Below, one piece after another: positions 43,091 through 50,932 of a stretch of 64,000 bases of DNA. Made by a program: the position numbers and the translations under genes. The number at the start of each line of letters is the position of its first letter. Position 1 is the first letter of the stretch. The DNA comes from Candidatus Hydrogenedentota bacterium (GTDB taxonomy: Bacteria; Hydrogenedentota; Hydrogenedentia; Hydrogenedentales; JAEUWI01): NCBI GenBank assembly GCA_016791475.1, contig JAEUWI010000006.1:62001-126000 (forward strand), read 5' to 3'. The notes under the pieces are model-generated. The model was not told where the DNA came from and searched no databases. It saw only the letters and a list, made by a program, of their open reading frames with translations.

Positions 43091-44674
43091 TCACCCATGC
43101 CCGCGCGTGCGCAGCAGCTTGTACTCGATGCTGTCCACCAGCGCGCGGTAGCTCGCGGAGATGATGTTTTCCGACACGCCCACGGTGCTCCAGGACTGGT
43201 CGGCGTCGCTGCTCTCGATAAGCACCCGGGTCTTGGCCTGGGTGGCGAGCTGGCCGTCGAGGATGCGGACTTTGTAGTCGTCCAGATGGACGTCGCCCAG
43301 CTCGGGGTAGATGGGCTCCAGGCTCTTGCGGAGGGCCATGTTGAGGGCGTCCACGGGGCCGTCGCCCTCGGCCACGGTGTGCATAATCTGGCCGTCGGGC
43401 AGCTCGATCTTGATGGTGGCCTCGGAAAGGGTGCGGTCGCCGTTGGCGCTGTAGTTGATGTGGGTGTGGAAGGCGTGGGTAGTAAAGAAGTGGCGGTAGG
43501 CGCCGGTCGCCTTGCGCATGATGAGTTCGAGGGAGGCATCGGCCCCTTCGAATTCGTAGCCCTGGCTTTCGAGCACCTTGACCTGCTCCAGAATGTTTTT
43601 CGTGGCGGGATCGTCCCGCTCCAGGGTGATGCCGAACTCCACGGACTTCTGCATGAGGCTGGAGCGGCCGGACATCTCGCTGACGGCGATGTGGGTGCGG
43701 TTGCCGATGAGCTCGGGGTCGATGTGCTCGTAGCTCGCTTTTTTCTTGCGCACGGCGTCGGCGTGCATGCCACCCTTGTGGGTGAAGGCGTCGCGCCCGG
43801 TGAAGGGGGCGTGGTCGCGGGGGGTCATGTTGGCCAGTTCGGCCACCAGGTGGGCCGTGTGGGTGAGCTGGCGAAGCTGCTCGGGCGTGATGACGTCGTA
43901 GCCCATTTTGAGCTGCAGATTCGGGATGACGGAGCAGAGGTCCACGTTCCCGGTGCGCTCCCCATACCCGTTGATGGTGCCCTGGACGTGGACGGCCCCT
44001 TCGCGGACGGCCGCGAGGGTATTGGCCACGGCGCAGCCGGAGTCGTTGTGGGTGTGGATGCCGATCTGGGCGTCTTTCAGGCGCGCGCGCACGGCCCGGG
44101 TGGCTTCGGCGATGTCATGGGGCAGGCGCCCGCCGTTGGTTTCACAAAGAATGAGCACCTCGGCCCCCGCGCCCCAGGCGCGCTCCAGCACACTGAGGGC
44201 GTACTCGGAATCCTCGAAGTAGCCGTCGAAGAAATGCTCGCCGTCCAGGAAGACCCGGCGGCCCTGGGCCTTCAGATAGGCCACGGACTCTTCCACGATC
44301 TTCAGGTTCTCGTCCAGGCTGACCCGAAGCACCTCTTCGGCGTGGGAGGGGGAAGACTTGGCGAAAATGGTGACAATCTCGGTCTGGGCGCTCAGGAGGG
44401 CCTTGATGTTGGCGTCGTCCTCCACGGCGGACTTGGGGTTCCGCGTGCTGCCGAAGGCCGCCATTTTGGCATGTTTCAGGTCCAGATCGCGGGCCCGCTC
44501 GAAAAGCTCCACCGCTTTGGGGTTCGAGCCGGGCTGGCCGCCCTCAATATACAGAATGCCCAACGCGTCCAGCGCCCGGACAACCTGCAACTGGTCGTCC
44601 GAGGAAAACTTAACCCCCGGCCCCTGGGCGCCATCGCGCAGGGTGGTGTCATACATTTCGATGCGTTGGGACAC
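43091..44674 (-). CDS. cimA: (R)-citramalate synthase (CimA)
   Basis: CimA condenses pyruvate with acetyl-CoA to citramalate, a threonine-independent route to 2-oxobutyrate and isoleucine. The 527-residue length suits the CimA branch of the isopropylmalate/homocitrate synthases. Motifs: MYDTTLRDGAQGPGVKFS at the start (metal-binding Asp), the catalytic-domain His pair in GIHTHNDSGCAVAN near residue 205, GTINGYGERTGNVDLCSVIP near 230 and HADAVRKKKASYEHIDPELI near 302. The C-terminal ~130 residues form the LeuA-type allosteric domain (GATLxF-like AYRHFFTTHAFH). The start is ATG 44674. No other branched-chain gene is adjacent. Confidence 0.93.
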   Translation of the reverse strand: MSQRIEMYDTTLRDGAQGPGVKFSSDDQLQVVRALDALGILYIEGGQPGSNPKAVELFERARDLDLKHAKMAAFGSTRNPKSAVEDDANIKALLSAQTEIVTIFAKSSPSHAEEVLRVSLDENLKIVEESVAYLKAQGRRVFLDGEHFFDGYFEDSEYALSVLERAWGAGAEVLILCETNGGRLPHDIAEATRAVRARLKDAQIGIHTHNDSGCAVANTLAAVREGAVHVQGTINGYGERTGNVDLCSVIPNLQLKMGYDVITPEQLRQLTHTAHLVAELANMTPRDHAPFTGRDAFTHKGGMHADAVRKKKASYEHIDPELIGNRTHIAVSEMSGRSSLMQKSVEFGITLERDDPATKNILEQVKVLESQGYEFEGADASLELIMRKATGAYRHFFTTHAFHTHINYSANGDRTLSEATIKIELPDGQIMHTVAEGDGPVDALNMALRKSLEPIYPELGDVHLDDYKVRILDGQLATQAKTRVLIESSDADQSWSTVGVSENIISASYRALVDSIEYKLLRTRGHG

Positions 44675-44757
44675 GATGAACTCTCCTGATACATACTTCG
44701 GGTGGACCCGTGATCATACGCTAAAGGGGGGATAAATGGGAAATGGGGGGGAGTCAG

Positions 44758-44940
44758 GCTTGAGGCTTGAGGCTTGAGGCTACAGGCTACAGGCTTCAGG
44801 TTTCAGCCTACAGCCTACAGCCTACAGGCTACAGGCTACAGCCTACAGCCTATAGCCTACAGCCTACAGCCTACAGCCTACAGCCTACAGCCTACAGCCT
44901 ACAGCCTACAGCCTACAGCCTACAGCCTACAGCCTACAGT
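44758..44940. repeat. Heptanucleotide array (CCTACAG type), about 25 units
   Basis: The left part has GGCTTGA and GGCTACA units; the right part is a run of ACAGCCT units with few mismatches (about 44805-44938). All steps are 7 bp, which rules out simple codon repeats. The same unit in reverse orientation appears at 55640-55686. The array fills most of the gap between cimA and the lipoprotein gene. Confidence 0.9.
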
Positions 44941-45104
44941 TGACTGCGCCCCCGTGGCTGGGCTAGGCTCTTCCATGGTGCATGGCGTCTTGCCTGTCCG
45001 TGTCATCGCGATGCGTGTGAATGGCGTTGCCCGTGCAGTCCGGCCCGTTTGCGGGTCCAATTTCTCTCACCCTGGCACCCGCGGCAAGCGGGCGGAGCGT
45101 TTAC

Positions 45105-45533
45105 ATGATCAAGCGTACAACCCTCACCCTCGGCCTCGTTTCTCTGCTGGCGGGCTGCAATTCCCTGGGCGGCGTGCCCGAGTTCAAAGCGGGGGGTATC
45201 GTGCCCGCCCAGTTGCACCCCGGCGATACGGCCCTCATCACAATTGAGGTCAAGGACAAGAACGCCATCGTCCACGCCATTACGGGCGTGATCAAGGAAG
45301 TACCTTCCATCCAGCTTAAGCTCCACGACGACGGCCTGGAGGGCGATGTGGCCGCGGCCGATGGTATCTGGTCCCTTGCGGTGCTGGTGCCGGACGAGTC
45401 TCCGGAGGGGCAGTTCAACGTGACTTTCACGGCCTACCGGAAGGACGGCGTTCCCGTTCCGATCCGGGGCGAGGGCGGCGCCATCCATCCGCTGGCCCTG
45501 GAACTTCCGATGATTATTTCACCGAAAGCCTAG
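45105..45533 (+). CDS. Small lipoprotein with choice-of-anchor-X-like domain
   Basis: The 142-residue protein has a lipoprotein signal (TLTLGLVSLLAGC, Cys near residue 18). After it, LHDDGLEGDVAAADGIWSLA near residue 68 resembles the DDGxxGDxxAxDGxYS motif of extracellular beta-sandwich (choice-of-anchor X) domains. It likely sits on the outer or inner membrane facing the periplasm. The Met at 45105 is chosen for its signal peptide. A sulfatase-fold gene follows after 10 bp, so the two are probably one operon. The function is unknown. Confidence 0.7.
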   Translation: MIKRTTLTLGLVSLLAGCNSLGGVPEFKAGGIVPAQLHPGDTALITIEVKDKNAIVHAITGVIKEVPSIQLKLHDDGLEGDVAAADGIWSLAVLVPDESPEGQFNVTFTAYRKDGVPVPIRGEGGAIHPLALELPMIISPKA

Positions 45534-45543
45534 CAGGTCCACC

Positions 45544-46818
45544 GTGAGATCGCTGATTCTAGCGGGATTCTTCCTCTGTGCCGCTGTGGCGGGGGCGGCT
45601 CCCAATATCGTTCTGTTCTCCGTGGATACCCTCCGGGCGGATCGTCTCGGGGCCTATGGCTACCCGCTGCCGACCAGCCCCCATCTTGACGCTTTCGCGG
45701 CCGAGGCCCGGGTCTTTGAGGATGCCGTCTGCGAGATTCCCCTCACCAATCCCTCCTTCGGCGCCATGCTCAGTGGTCGCTTCCCTCGCATGAATGGGAC
45801 CACGCGCAACGGTCTGCCCATGCCGGCGGAGGTGCCTCTTGTGACGGAGCAGTTCAAGGCGGCGGGCTATCACACCTTCTGCGTGCAGAGTAACTGGACA
45901 CTGAAGGACAAACTGAGCGGTCTGGGCCGGGGTTTCGACATCTACGACGACGCCTTCACGAAGAAGCGCTGGGGTTTCCTCAAGGCCGAGCGGGATGGTG
46001 ATGACGTGACGCGTCTGGCGCTGGAGTACCTCCAGAAGCGCCCGGCCGACAAGCCTTTTTTTGCCTGGATTCATTATTCCGACCCCCACGCGCCCTATAA
46101 GATGCATAAGGGCCTGAACCCTGCCGGGAAGCGCGCCATCATGCAGGGGCGCAAGGAAAAGGTCCGGGTACGCTATGATTCGGAGGTCGCCTTTACCGAC
46201 CGGGAGATCAGCCGGGTGCTGGCGGCCCTGCCCGCAGATACCATCGTGCTCTTTGTGGCCGATCACGGGGAAAGTCTCTTTGAGCACGACTACCTGGGCC
46301 ACGGGCGGCGGATATACCACGACAACCTCCATATCCCCCTTATGGTGCGCGGCGCCGACATTGAGCCTGGCCGGAGCGCGGCCCCCGTGCGCGGTATCGA
46401 CGTGGGGCCCACGCTTCTGGGTCTCGCGGGCCTGCCGAAGGTGGAGGGCATGCTGGGGCTGGATCTTCTTCGCGACGCGGCGCCCCAGGACCGTCACCGG
46501 GTCGTGGAGACGTATGGCGGCGCGGTGCTCAATTTGCCCGGTGTGAAGGACGCCATGGCCGAGTCGGGCCCGTCCCACCGGAGCGTGATCCACCAAGGCT
46601 GGAAGCTCATACTGGACGGAGACAAGCCCGAACTGTATTACCTGCCGGACGATCCCGGCGAATTGACGGATCGCGCGGCAACGGAACCGGCGAAAGTGGA
46701 GGAATTGAACGCGTTCATCCAGGCCTGGGAAAGCGCCGCACCCGCCACCGGACAGGCCACGGAGAACCTCGACGCGGACGACCGAAAGGCCCTGGAGGCC
46801 CTGGGGTATCTGGAGTAG
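45544..46818 (+). CDS. Sulfatase-fold hydrolase lacking the formylglycine cysteine
   Basis: The 424-residue exported protein (signal LILAGFFLCAAVAGA) belongs to the alkaline phosphatase/sulfatase superfamily. Metal-site motifs are present: IVLFSVDTLRADRLGAYGY near residue 21, IHYSDPHAPYKMH near 178 and LFVADHGESLFEHDYLGHG near 237. The nucleophile motif, CxPxR in formylglycine sulfatases, reads PLTNPSFGAMLSGRFP near residue 67, with Thr in place of Cys and Phe in place of Arg. The enzyme may instead use Thr directly, as phosphodiesterases and phosphatases of this fold do. It is coupled to the upstream lipoprotein gene. Confidence 0.85.
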   Translation: MRSLILAGFFLCAAVAGAAPNIVLFSVDTLRADRLGAYGYPLPTSPHLDAFAAEARVFEDAVCEIPLTNPSFGAMLSGRFPRMNGTTRNGLPMPAEVPLVTEQFKAAGYHTFCVQSNWTLKDKLSGLGRGFDIYDDAFTKKRWGFLKAERDGDDVTRLALEYLQKRPADKPFFAWIHYSDPHAPYKMHKGLNPAGKRAIMQGRKEKVRVRYDSEVAFTDREISRVLAALPADTIVLFVADHGESLFEHDYLGHGRRIYHDNLHIPLMVRGADIEPGRSAAPVRGIDVGPTLLGLAGLPKVEGMLGLDLLRDAAPQDRHRVVETYGGAVLNLPGVKDAMAESGPSHRSVIHQGWKLILDGDKPELYYLPDDPGELTDRAATEPAKVEELNAFIQAWESAAPATGQATENLDADDRKALEALGYLE

Positions 46819-46946
46819 GGTTGGGGACACAGCGCTTGCCTCCTACTTGCGGGCGGTGGCGTATCGCTGCTCGGGATTTATCTTGTTGCAGCGAGATCGT
46901 AAGCGCGCGTGCCCGTCTCAGAGGATGGGCGGCACACGTCGCCCCG

Positions 46947-47357
46947 CTAAGCCAATCGTTGGAGAAATTCCGTTGGGCTCAATGTGGGGACGGGCGAGTT
47001 ACGGAAATCGAGACTGTTGCGCGTGACAATAGCATCGCATTGGCACTCAGATGCGGAATAGGCCACCACTGCATCCTCAAAGTCTTTGAATTCTGCCACT
47101 GCCGCCTGTTTGAGCACAACGATATTGCATGGGGCGATTTCAAACGCGCCCAGCAGCCAGCTTACAGCGTTCGCCGCAGTGGTTTGGTCGGTATGCTTTC
47201 GCAAAACATAGGAAATCGTCGGAACGGCGTGTGCCGGGAAATAGCCGGTCACACTACCCTCAATCGCGGCATTAAGAGCGAGCGCGGACGCTTCGTAAAA
47301 TAGCTCTCGACGCTGGAAGACATCGAGTACTATATTGGCGTCATATAACACTTTCAC
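46947..47357 (-). CDS. vapC: PIN-domain toxin (VapC-like)
   Basis: The 136-residue protein starts KVLYDANIVLDVFQRR, carrying the first catalytic Asp of the PIN nuclease fold. It continues with YFPAHAVPTISYVL, EFKDFEDAVVAYSA with the middle Asp pair, and CDAIVTRNSLDFRNSPVP with the last Asp. PIN toxins cut tRNA or rRNA. The GTG start at 47357 overlaps the antitoxin stop by 4 bp (GTGA), the usual arrangement. The frame continues open upstream, but that sequence belongs to the antitoxin locus. Confidence 0.85.
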   Translation of the reverse strand: MKVLYDANIVLDVFQRRELFYEASALALNAAIEGSVTGYFPAHAVPTISYVLRKHTDQTTAANAVSWLLGAFEIAPCNIVVLKQAAVAEFKDFEDAVVAYSASECQCDAIVTRNSLDFRNSPVPTLSPTEFLQRLA

Positions 47358-47563
47358 GCGTGCTTGGCCCGCATGGCTTCGTAATACTCGGATTGGATGT
47401 CTATGTCTTGCGGGATAATGCCTGTGAAGCGAACGATATCTGGGTGTAAGGAACCTGCGGACGCTGCTGAAATCAGTTGAACGAACACTGCTGCCCCTTC
47501 TGGCAGATCCACCGCGTCTTCCAGGACAATGCACCCCTTTTCAATGTGGCCTTTGTATACCAT
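47354..47563 (-). CDS. vapB: VapB-like antitoxin of the PIN toxin
   Basis: The 69-residue protein begins MVYKGHIEKGCIVLEDAVDL and continues PEGAAVFVQLIS, an AbrB/DUF104-like beta-rich DNA-binding module seen in antitoxins. The C-terminal part (IIPQDIDIQSEYYEAMRAKH) would bind the toxin. ATG 47563 is preferred because AGGAG lies 7 bp upstream on that strand. It overlaps the PIN gene by 4 bp. Confidence 0.75.
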   Translation of the reverse strand: MVYKGHIEKGCIVLEDAVDLPEGAAVFVQLISAASAGSLHPDIVRFTGIIPQDIDIQSEYYEAMRAKHA

Positions 47564-47620
47564 GAGTTTGCTCCTTTTTCGTGTCATTTTATCACGAACT
47601 TGCTCAAACAGGGGCAATGA

Positions 47621-47664
47621 ATGCAAAGAGCACAAAGAGGAACTCCTCTTTGTGCTCTTTGCAT
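47621..47664 (-). terminator. Perfect 20 bp hairpin after the cytochrome c biogenesis operon
   Basis: The arm ATGCAAAGAGCACAAAGAGG pairs perfectly with 47645-47664 around an AACT loop, 18 bp past the CcsA stop. No T-tract follows on the leftward strand. The arm sequence also occurs as a single arm near 2404-2420, so it may be a mobile or repeat-derived hairpin used as a transcription end. Confidence 0.55.
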
Positions 47665-47682
47665 ACTTTCTCGGCTAAATCA

Positions 47683-49746
47683 TCAGGCCTTCGCTGGCTT
47701 GGCCTTCTTTGGGAGTTTGGTTTCCTTTGGCGCTTCGGGCGGGGCGGGCTCCCGTTCGCGCATCCACACCCAGGCGCCCGCGGCGATGGTGAGGGTCTCG
47801 AAGGCCCAGTAGACCACCAGGGCGTTCATGATGCCGCTGGTGAAGCCGTAGCTGTGGAGACCGACGCCGAGCTGGTTCACGCCCCACCAGGAGAAGGCCA
47901 CGATCATGGCCAGCACCACGGCGCCCTGAGAAATGCCCATGTCCTTGATATGGCGGCCCATTTTGGCGTGGAGAATTACCAGACTCCACAGGCAGATCAT
48001 GAGCGCCCCGTTTTCCTTGGGATCCCAGCCCCAGAAGCGTCCCCAACTGTCGTTGGCCCAGATGCCGCCCAGGATGGTCCCGACGGTGGAGAAGAGCAGG
48101 CCGAAGCACAGCACGCCGTAGACCATGCGGGTCAGGCTGCGGTAATACTCCTTGTTGTCGGCCTTGAACTTGAAGAGCCGGCTGAAGATGTAGATATGGG
48201 CCAGGGCGCCCGAGAGCATACCCGCGGCGTAGCCCACGTTGATGATGGTCACGTGGGTGGCGAGCCAGAAGTTGGTGTCCAGCACGGCCACGAGGCTGGG
48301 CATGGTGTCCACGCCCTCTTTCATCTCATAGCGGAAGGCCAGGAACATGCCGGCCATACCCAGGAAGGAGGCCATGGCCAGGGCGATGCGCTGGCGGTTG
48401 GCGTATTCGATGAACATCGCGACAAGCACGGCGCAGGCCGTAATAAAGAGCACGGTTTCATAGAGCGTGGAGATGGGCGGACGCTCGCGGATGATGCAGC
48501 GCAGCGTGATGCCGATAATCAGCAGGGCCGTGGGGAACAGCACGCCGGCAATGGCCGCCTTGTGCAGGGCGCCGCTGCGGGGGAACAACCAGCCGAAGGC
48601 CACGAGGATGAAGGACAGCACATAGAGCCACTGGCTGTAGAACAGGTACTTGCCCTTGTAGTAGTGGACTTCGAGGGGGACTTTGGCGTACTCCCCTCGT
48701 GATTCGGCGCGGGCCACGGTGCCTTTGTGGAATTCCTGCGCGGCGGCCAGGAAGGCGGGGCGATCCTTAACCAGCGAAGGAAGCTTTTCCAGCGTGCCGA
48801 GCAGGGCAAAGGTTTCGGGCTCGTTCTGGGTCATGCCAATGGCCGCGGAAAGGATGTCGGCGGGCGTCTGCCAGGCCTTGGTTTCGGCGTTCGCGGGGGG
48901 GAAGAGGGGCAGGCCCTGGGCGCGGCCCGCGGTGGCGTCGAACTCGTCCAGCAGTTTGCTGAAGGCCGCCACCTCCGCCTGGACGGCATCGTTGCTCAGA
49001 CCGGCGGGATTGCCCTTCAGGCTGGCGAGGACCTTGGCGGCGCGCTCCAGCGCCACGCTCATGGTCACACCGTCGGCCTCGGGAAAGGACTTGGCCAGGG
49101 ACGTGTCGCCGGTTACCGTGAACCGCTGGCCCGCGAAATCCATGAAGTGAATAAGCTGGGTGAAGGTGAAAAATTTGTTGGCCAGATCGAGGACGCCCTG
49201 CTGCACCAGATCGCGCTTCTTGGCGTCGATGGCGTTGTAGTCGTCGGCCAGCCTCATCAGCTTCTCAAAACCGGGTTCAAGTTCGTTGTAGGAGTAGCGG
49301 CTGCGCCGGTTGTCGTGGATGTCCACGCCGATGGCCGACACGACATCGTAGTTGTCCACCACGAAGTGCTGGTAGGTCTTGGCGATCTCGGGATAGAACA
49401 AGGCGTCGAGCAACCAGGGAATCGGCGTGAGCTTCTCACCGGACTCGGTCTTGAAGGTTCGCTTGCCGTTCATCTGGAGCATGGCGAACTGGGCATAGGT
49501 GTCCAGGGGTTTCACACGACCGCCGTCCTGTACGGGCAGGGTGGCGAAGGTCTCCACAATCTCTTTGCTCCAGGGCTCGCGGGCTTCCGGGGCGGGCTTG
49601 GCGGCTTCCGGAGCGGCGGCCTCGGGAGCGGCGGCTTCGGCGGCCGGTGTCGGGGTCGCGGGCGTCTCCTGCGCCTGTGCGCCCGCCAGCGTGGCGAGGC
49701 CGAGGGCCAGGGCAAGGGTCAGCAGCAGGGGGGTACGGGCGATCAT
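47683..49746 (-). CDS. ccsA: Cytochrome c biogenesis protein CcsA/ResC
   Basis: CcsA, with ResB, exports haem and attaches it to apocytochrome c outside the membrane (System II). The 687-residue product starts with a signal-like segment and an Ala/Pro/Glu-rich linker (residues about 25-50). A ~330-residue extracytoplasmic region follows, starting EIVETFATLPVQDGGRVKPL. The C-terminal ~300 residues carry about eight membrane helices and the haem-handling WWD motif, WANDSWGRFWGWDPKENGAL. Conserved His residues lie in LATHVTIINVGY and LWSLVILHAKMG. The ATG at 49746 overlaps the resB stop as ATGA. The long exported insertion is typical of larger CcsA forms. Confidence 0.92.
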   Translation of the reverse strand: MIARTPLLLTLALALGLATLAGAQAQETPATPTPAAEAAAPEAAAPEAAKPAPEAREPWSKEIVETFATLPVQDGGRVKPLDTYAQFAMLQMNGKRTFKTESGEKLTPIPWLLDALFYPEIAKTYQHFVVDNYDVVSAIGVDIHDNRRSRYSYNELEPGFEKLMRLADDYNAIDAKKRDLVQQGVLDLANKFFTFTQLIHFMDFAGQRFTVTGDTSLAKSFPEADGVTMSVALERAAKVLASLKGNPAGLSNDAVQAEVAAFSKLLDEFDATAGRAQGLPLFPPANAETKAWQTPADILSAAIGMTQNEPETFALLGTLEKLPSLVKDRPAFLAAAQEFHKGTVARAESRGEYAKVPLEVHYYKGKYLFYSQWLYVLSFILVAFGWLFPRSGALHKAAIAGVLFPTALLIIGITLRCIIRERPPISTLYETVLFITACAVLVAMFIEYANRQRIALAMASFLGMAGMFLAFRYEMKEGVDTMPSLVAVLDTNFWLATHVTIINVGYAAGMLSGALAHIYIFSRLFKFKADNKEYYRSLTRMVYGVLCFGLLFSTVGTILGGIWANDSWGRFWGWDPKENGALMICLWSLVILHAKMGRHIKDMGISQGAVVLAMIVAFSWWGVNQLGVGLHSYGFTSGIMNALVVYWAFETLTIAAGAWVWMREREPAPPEAPKETKLPKKAKPAKA

Positions 49747-50918
49747 GCGGTGCGCCTCCGGTTTTCGGCTCGCAGGTACGAGATGAGTTTTTGAAGGAAG
49801 TGGATCAGCAGCCCCGCCGAAATAACGAGGCAACTGTAGAGCGGCCACTGATCGGCCGGATTCTTGACGACGGAGAAGGTGGAGAAGAGCCGCTCGCCCG
49901 GTTTGGCATTTTGCGGGCCCCAACCGGACTGGAAGAGGGTATAGCCGTTGTGGCGGAGCGGTTCGTTCATGCGGATATTGACCTTACGGTCAATCGGGCC
50001 TTCGGTCTGGGTCACCACGCTCTCAAAGTTCGCCGCCATGCCCGTGCGGGGGTGGAGATCCCGGATAAACTCGTCCAGCGTGATGGTGAAGGGCAGGGGG
50101 AAGGTCTTGTGGCGCAGGTCGATGGCGTAGTCCTGGCCCTTGACGGTGACCACCCAGGGGGCCATGGAGAAGCCGAAGAGAATGCCGTTTTGAACCTGTT
50201 TGGTTTCCTTGTCCATGACCATGGCGTAGGCCCCGGCCACGTTTTGCTCCGCGTTCATTTCCGGCTCCCGGGAAACCAGGCGAAGGCCGTCCACGCCCGT
50301 GCCATCCGTCGAGGGAGCCGGGGCGCAATTGAACAGAAAGTTCTCCACCATCAGGCTGAAGGGCAGATTGGGATGGCGGAATTCCCGGGTGTCCTCCGGG
50401 GACATGTCGGAGAATTGTTCGTCCTGGATAATGTAGGACTTGCCGTAGAAGCCGTCCTTGAGCTCCGAGATTTCAATTTCCCAGTCGTAGTAGCTCTGGT
50501 ACTGGCTTGACTTGTCCTGGGGGTACAGGGTCATGTGGCCGGAGGTGGAATAGTGAAAGGTGACGAATCCGGCGATGAGCATGTAGAGGATGCCGCCGTG
50601 GGCGATGATCATCCCGGGGTGGCGCCAGTCTTTTTTTACCCGGATAATTCCGCCGCACACGAGATTGATGAAAAGAAGGACCGACAGCAGGTAAACCCCG
50701 GGAAGGGGGATGGGGATCTTGTTGAACAGGTGATGCACGAGGATGAACGAGTTGAAATACTTGTTCTGCACGTCGAAGAGACTGGATTCGGTCTGCTCCA
50801 GTGTCCCGAAGAGGGTGAGGATGGTGAGGAGAATCAACACCACCACGGCGAAGCCGTAGGAGGCGAAGAAGTCGAAAACTTTCTTGGGTACGGATTTTTC
50901 AGAAGTCATGGGTATCAC
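49743..50918 (-). CDS. resB: Cytochrome c biogenesis protein ResB (Ccs1)
   Basis: ResB is the partner of CcsA in System II cytochrome c maturation. The 391-residue protein has membrane helices near residues 18-40 (YGFAVVVLILLTILTLFGTL), 70-90 (GVYLLSVLLFINLVCGGI), 100-120 (MIIAHGGILYMLIAGFVTFH) and 360-378 (LYSCLVISAGLLIHFLQKL). A large extracytoplasmic domain between the last two includes GYTLFQSGW, a conserved ResB feature. The start is GTG 50918 or ATG 50909; neither has a strong ribosome-binding site. It overlaps ccsA by 4 bp and follows the triple-repeat lipoprotein by 14 bp. Confidence 0.92.
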   Translation of the reverse strand: MIPMTSEKSVPKKVFDFFASYGFAVVVLILLTILTLFGTLEQTESSLFDVQNKYFNSFILVHHLFNKIPIPLPGVYLLSVLLFINLVCGGIIRVKKDWRHPGMIIAHGGILYMLIAGFVTFHYSTSGHMTLYPQDKSSQYQSYYDWEIEISELKDGFYGKSYIIQDEQFSDMSPEDTREFRHPNLPFSLMVENFLFNCAPAPSTDGTGVDGLRLVSREPEMNAEQNVAGAYAMVMDKETKQVQNGILFGFSMAPWVVTVKGQDYAIDLRHKTFPLPFTITLDEFIRDLHPRTGMAANFESVVTQTEGPIDRKVNIRMNEPLRHNGYTLFQSGWGPQNAKPGERLFSTFSVVKNPADQWPLYSCLVISAGLLIHFLQKLISYLRAENRRRTA

Positions 50919-50932
50919 GCCGTAAGTTGGGT

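Noticed and set aside
44774-45247. Frame with a repeated YSLQPTA peptide
   Set aside because: It is the translation of a 7 bp DNA repeat (21 bp equals 7 residues); the real gene starts at 45105 in another frame.
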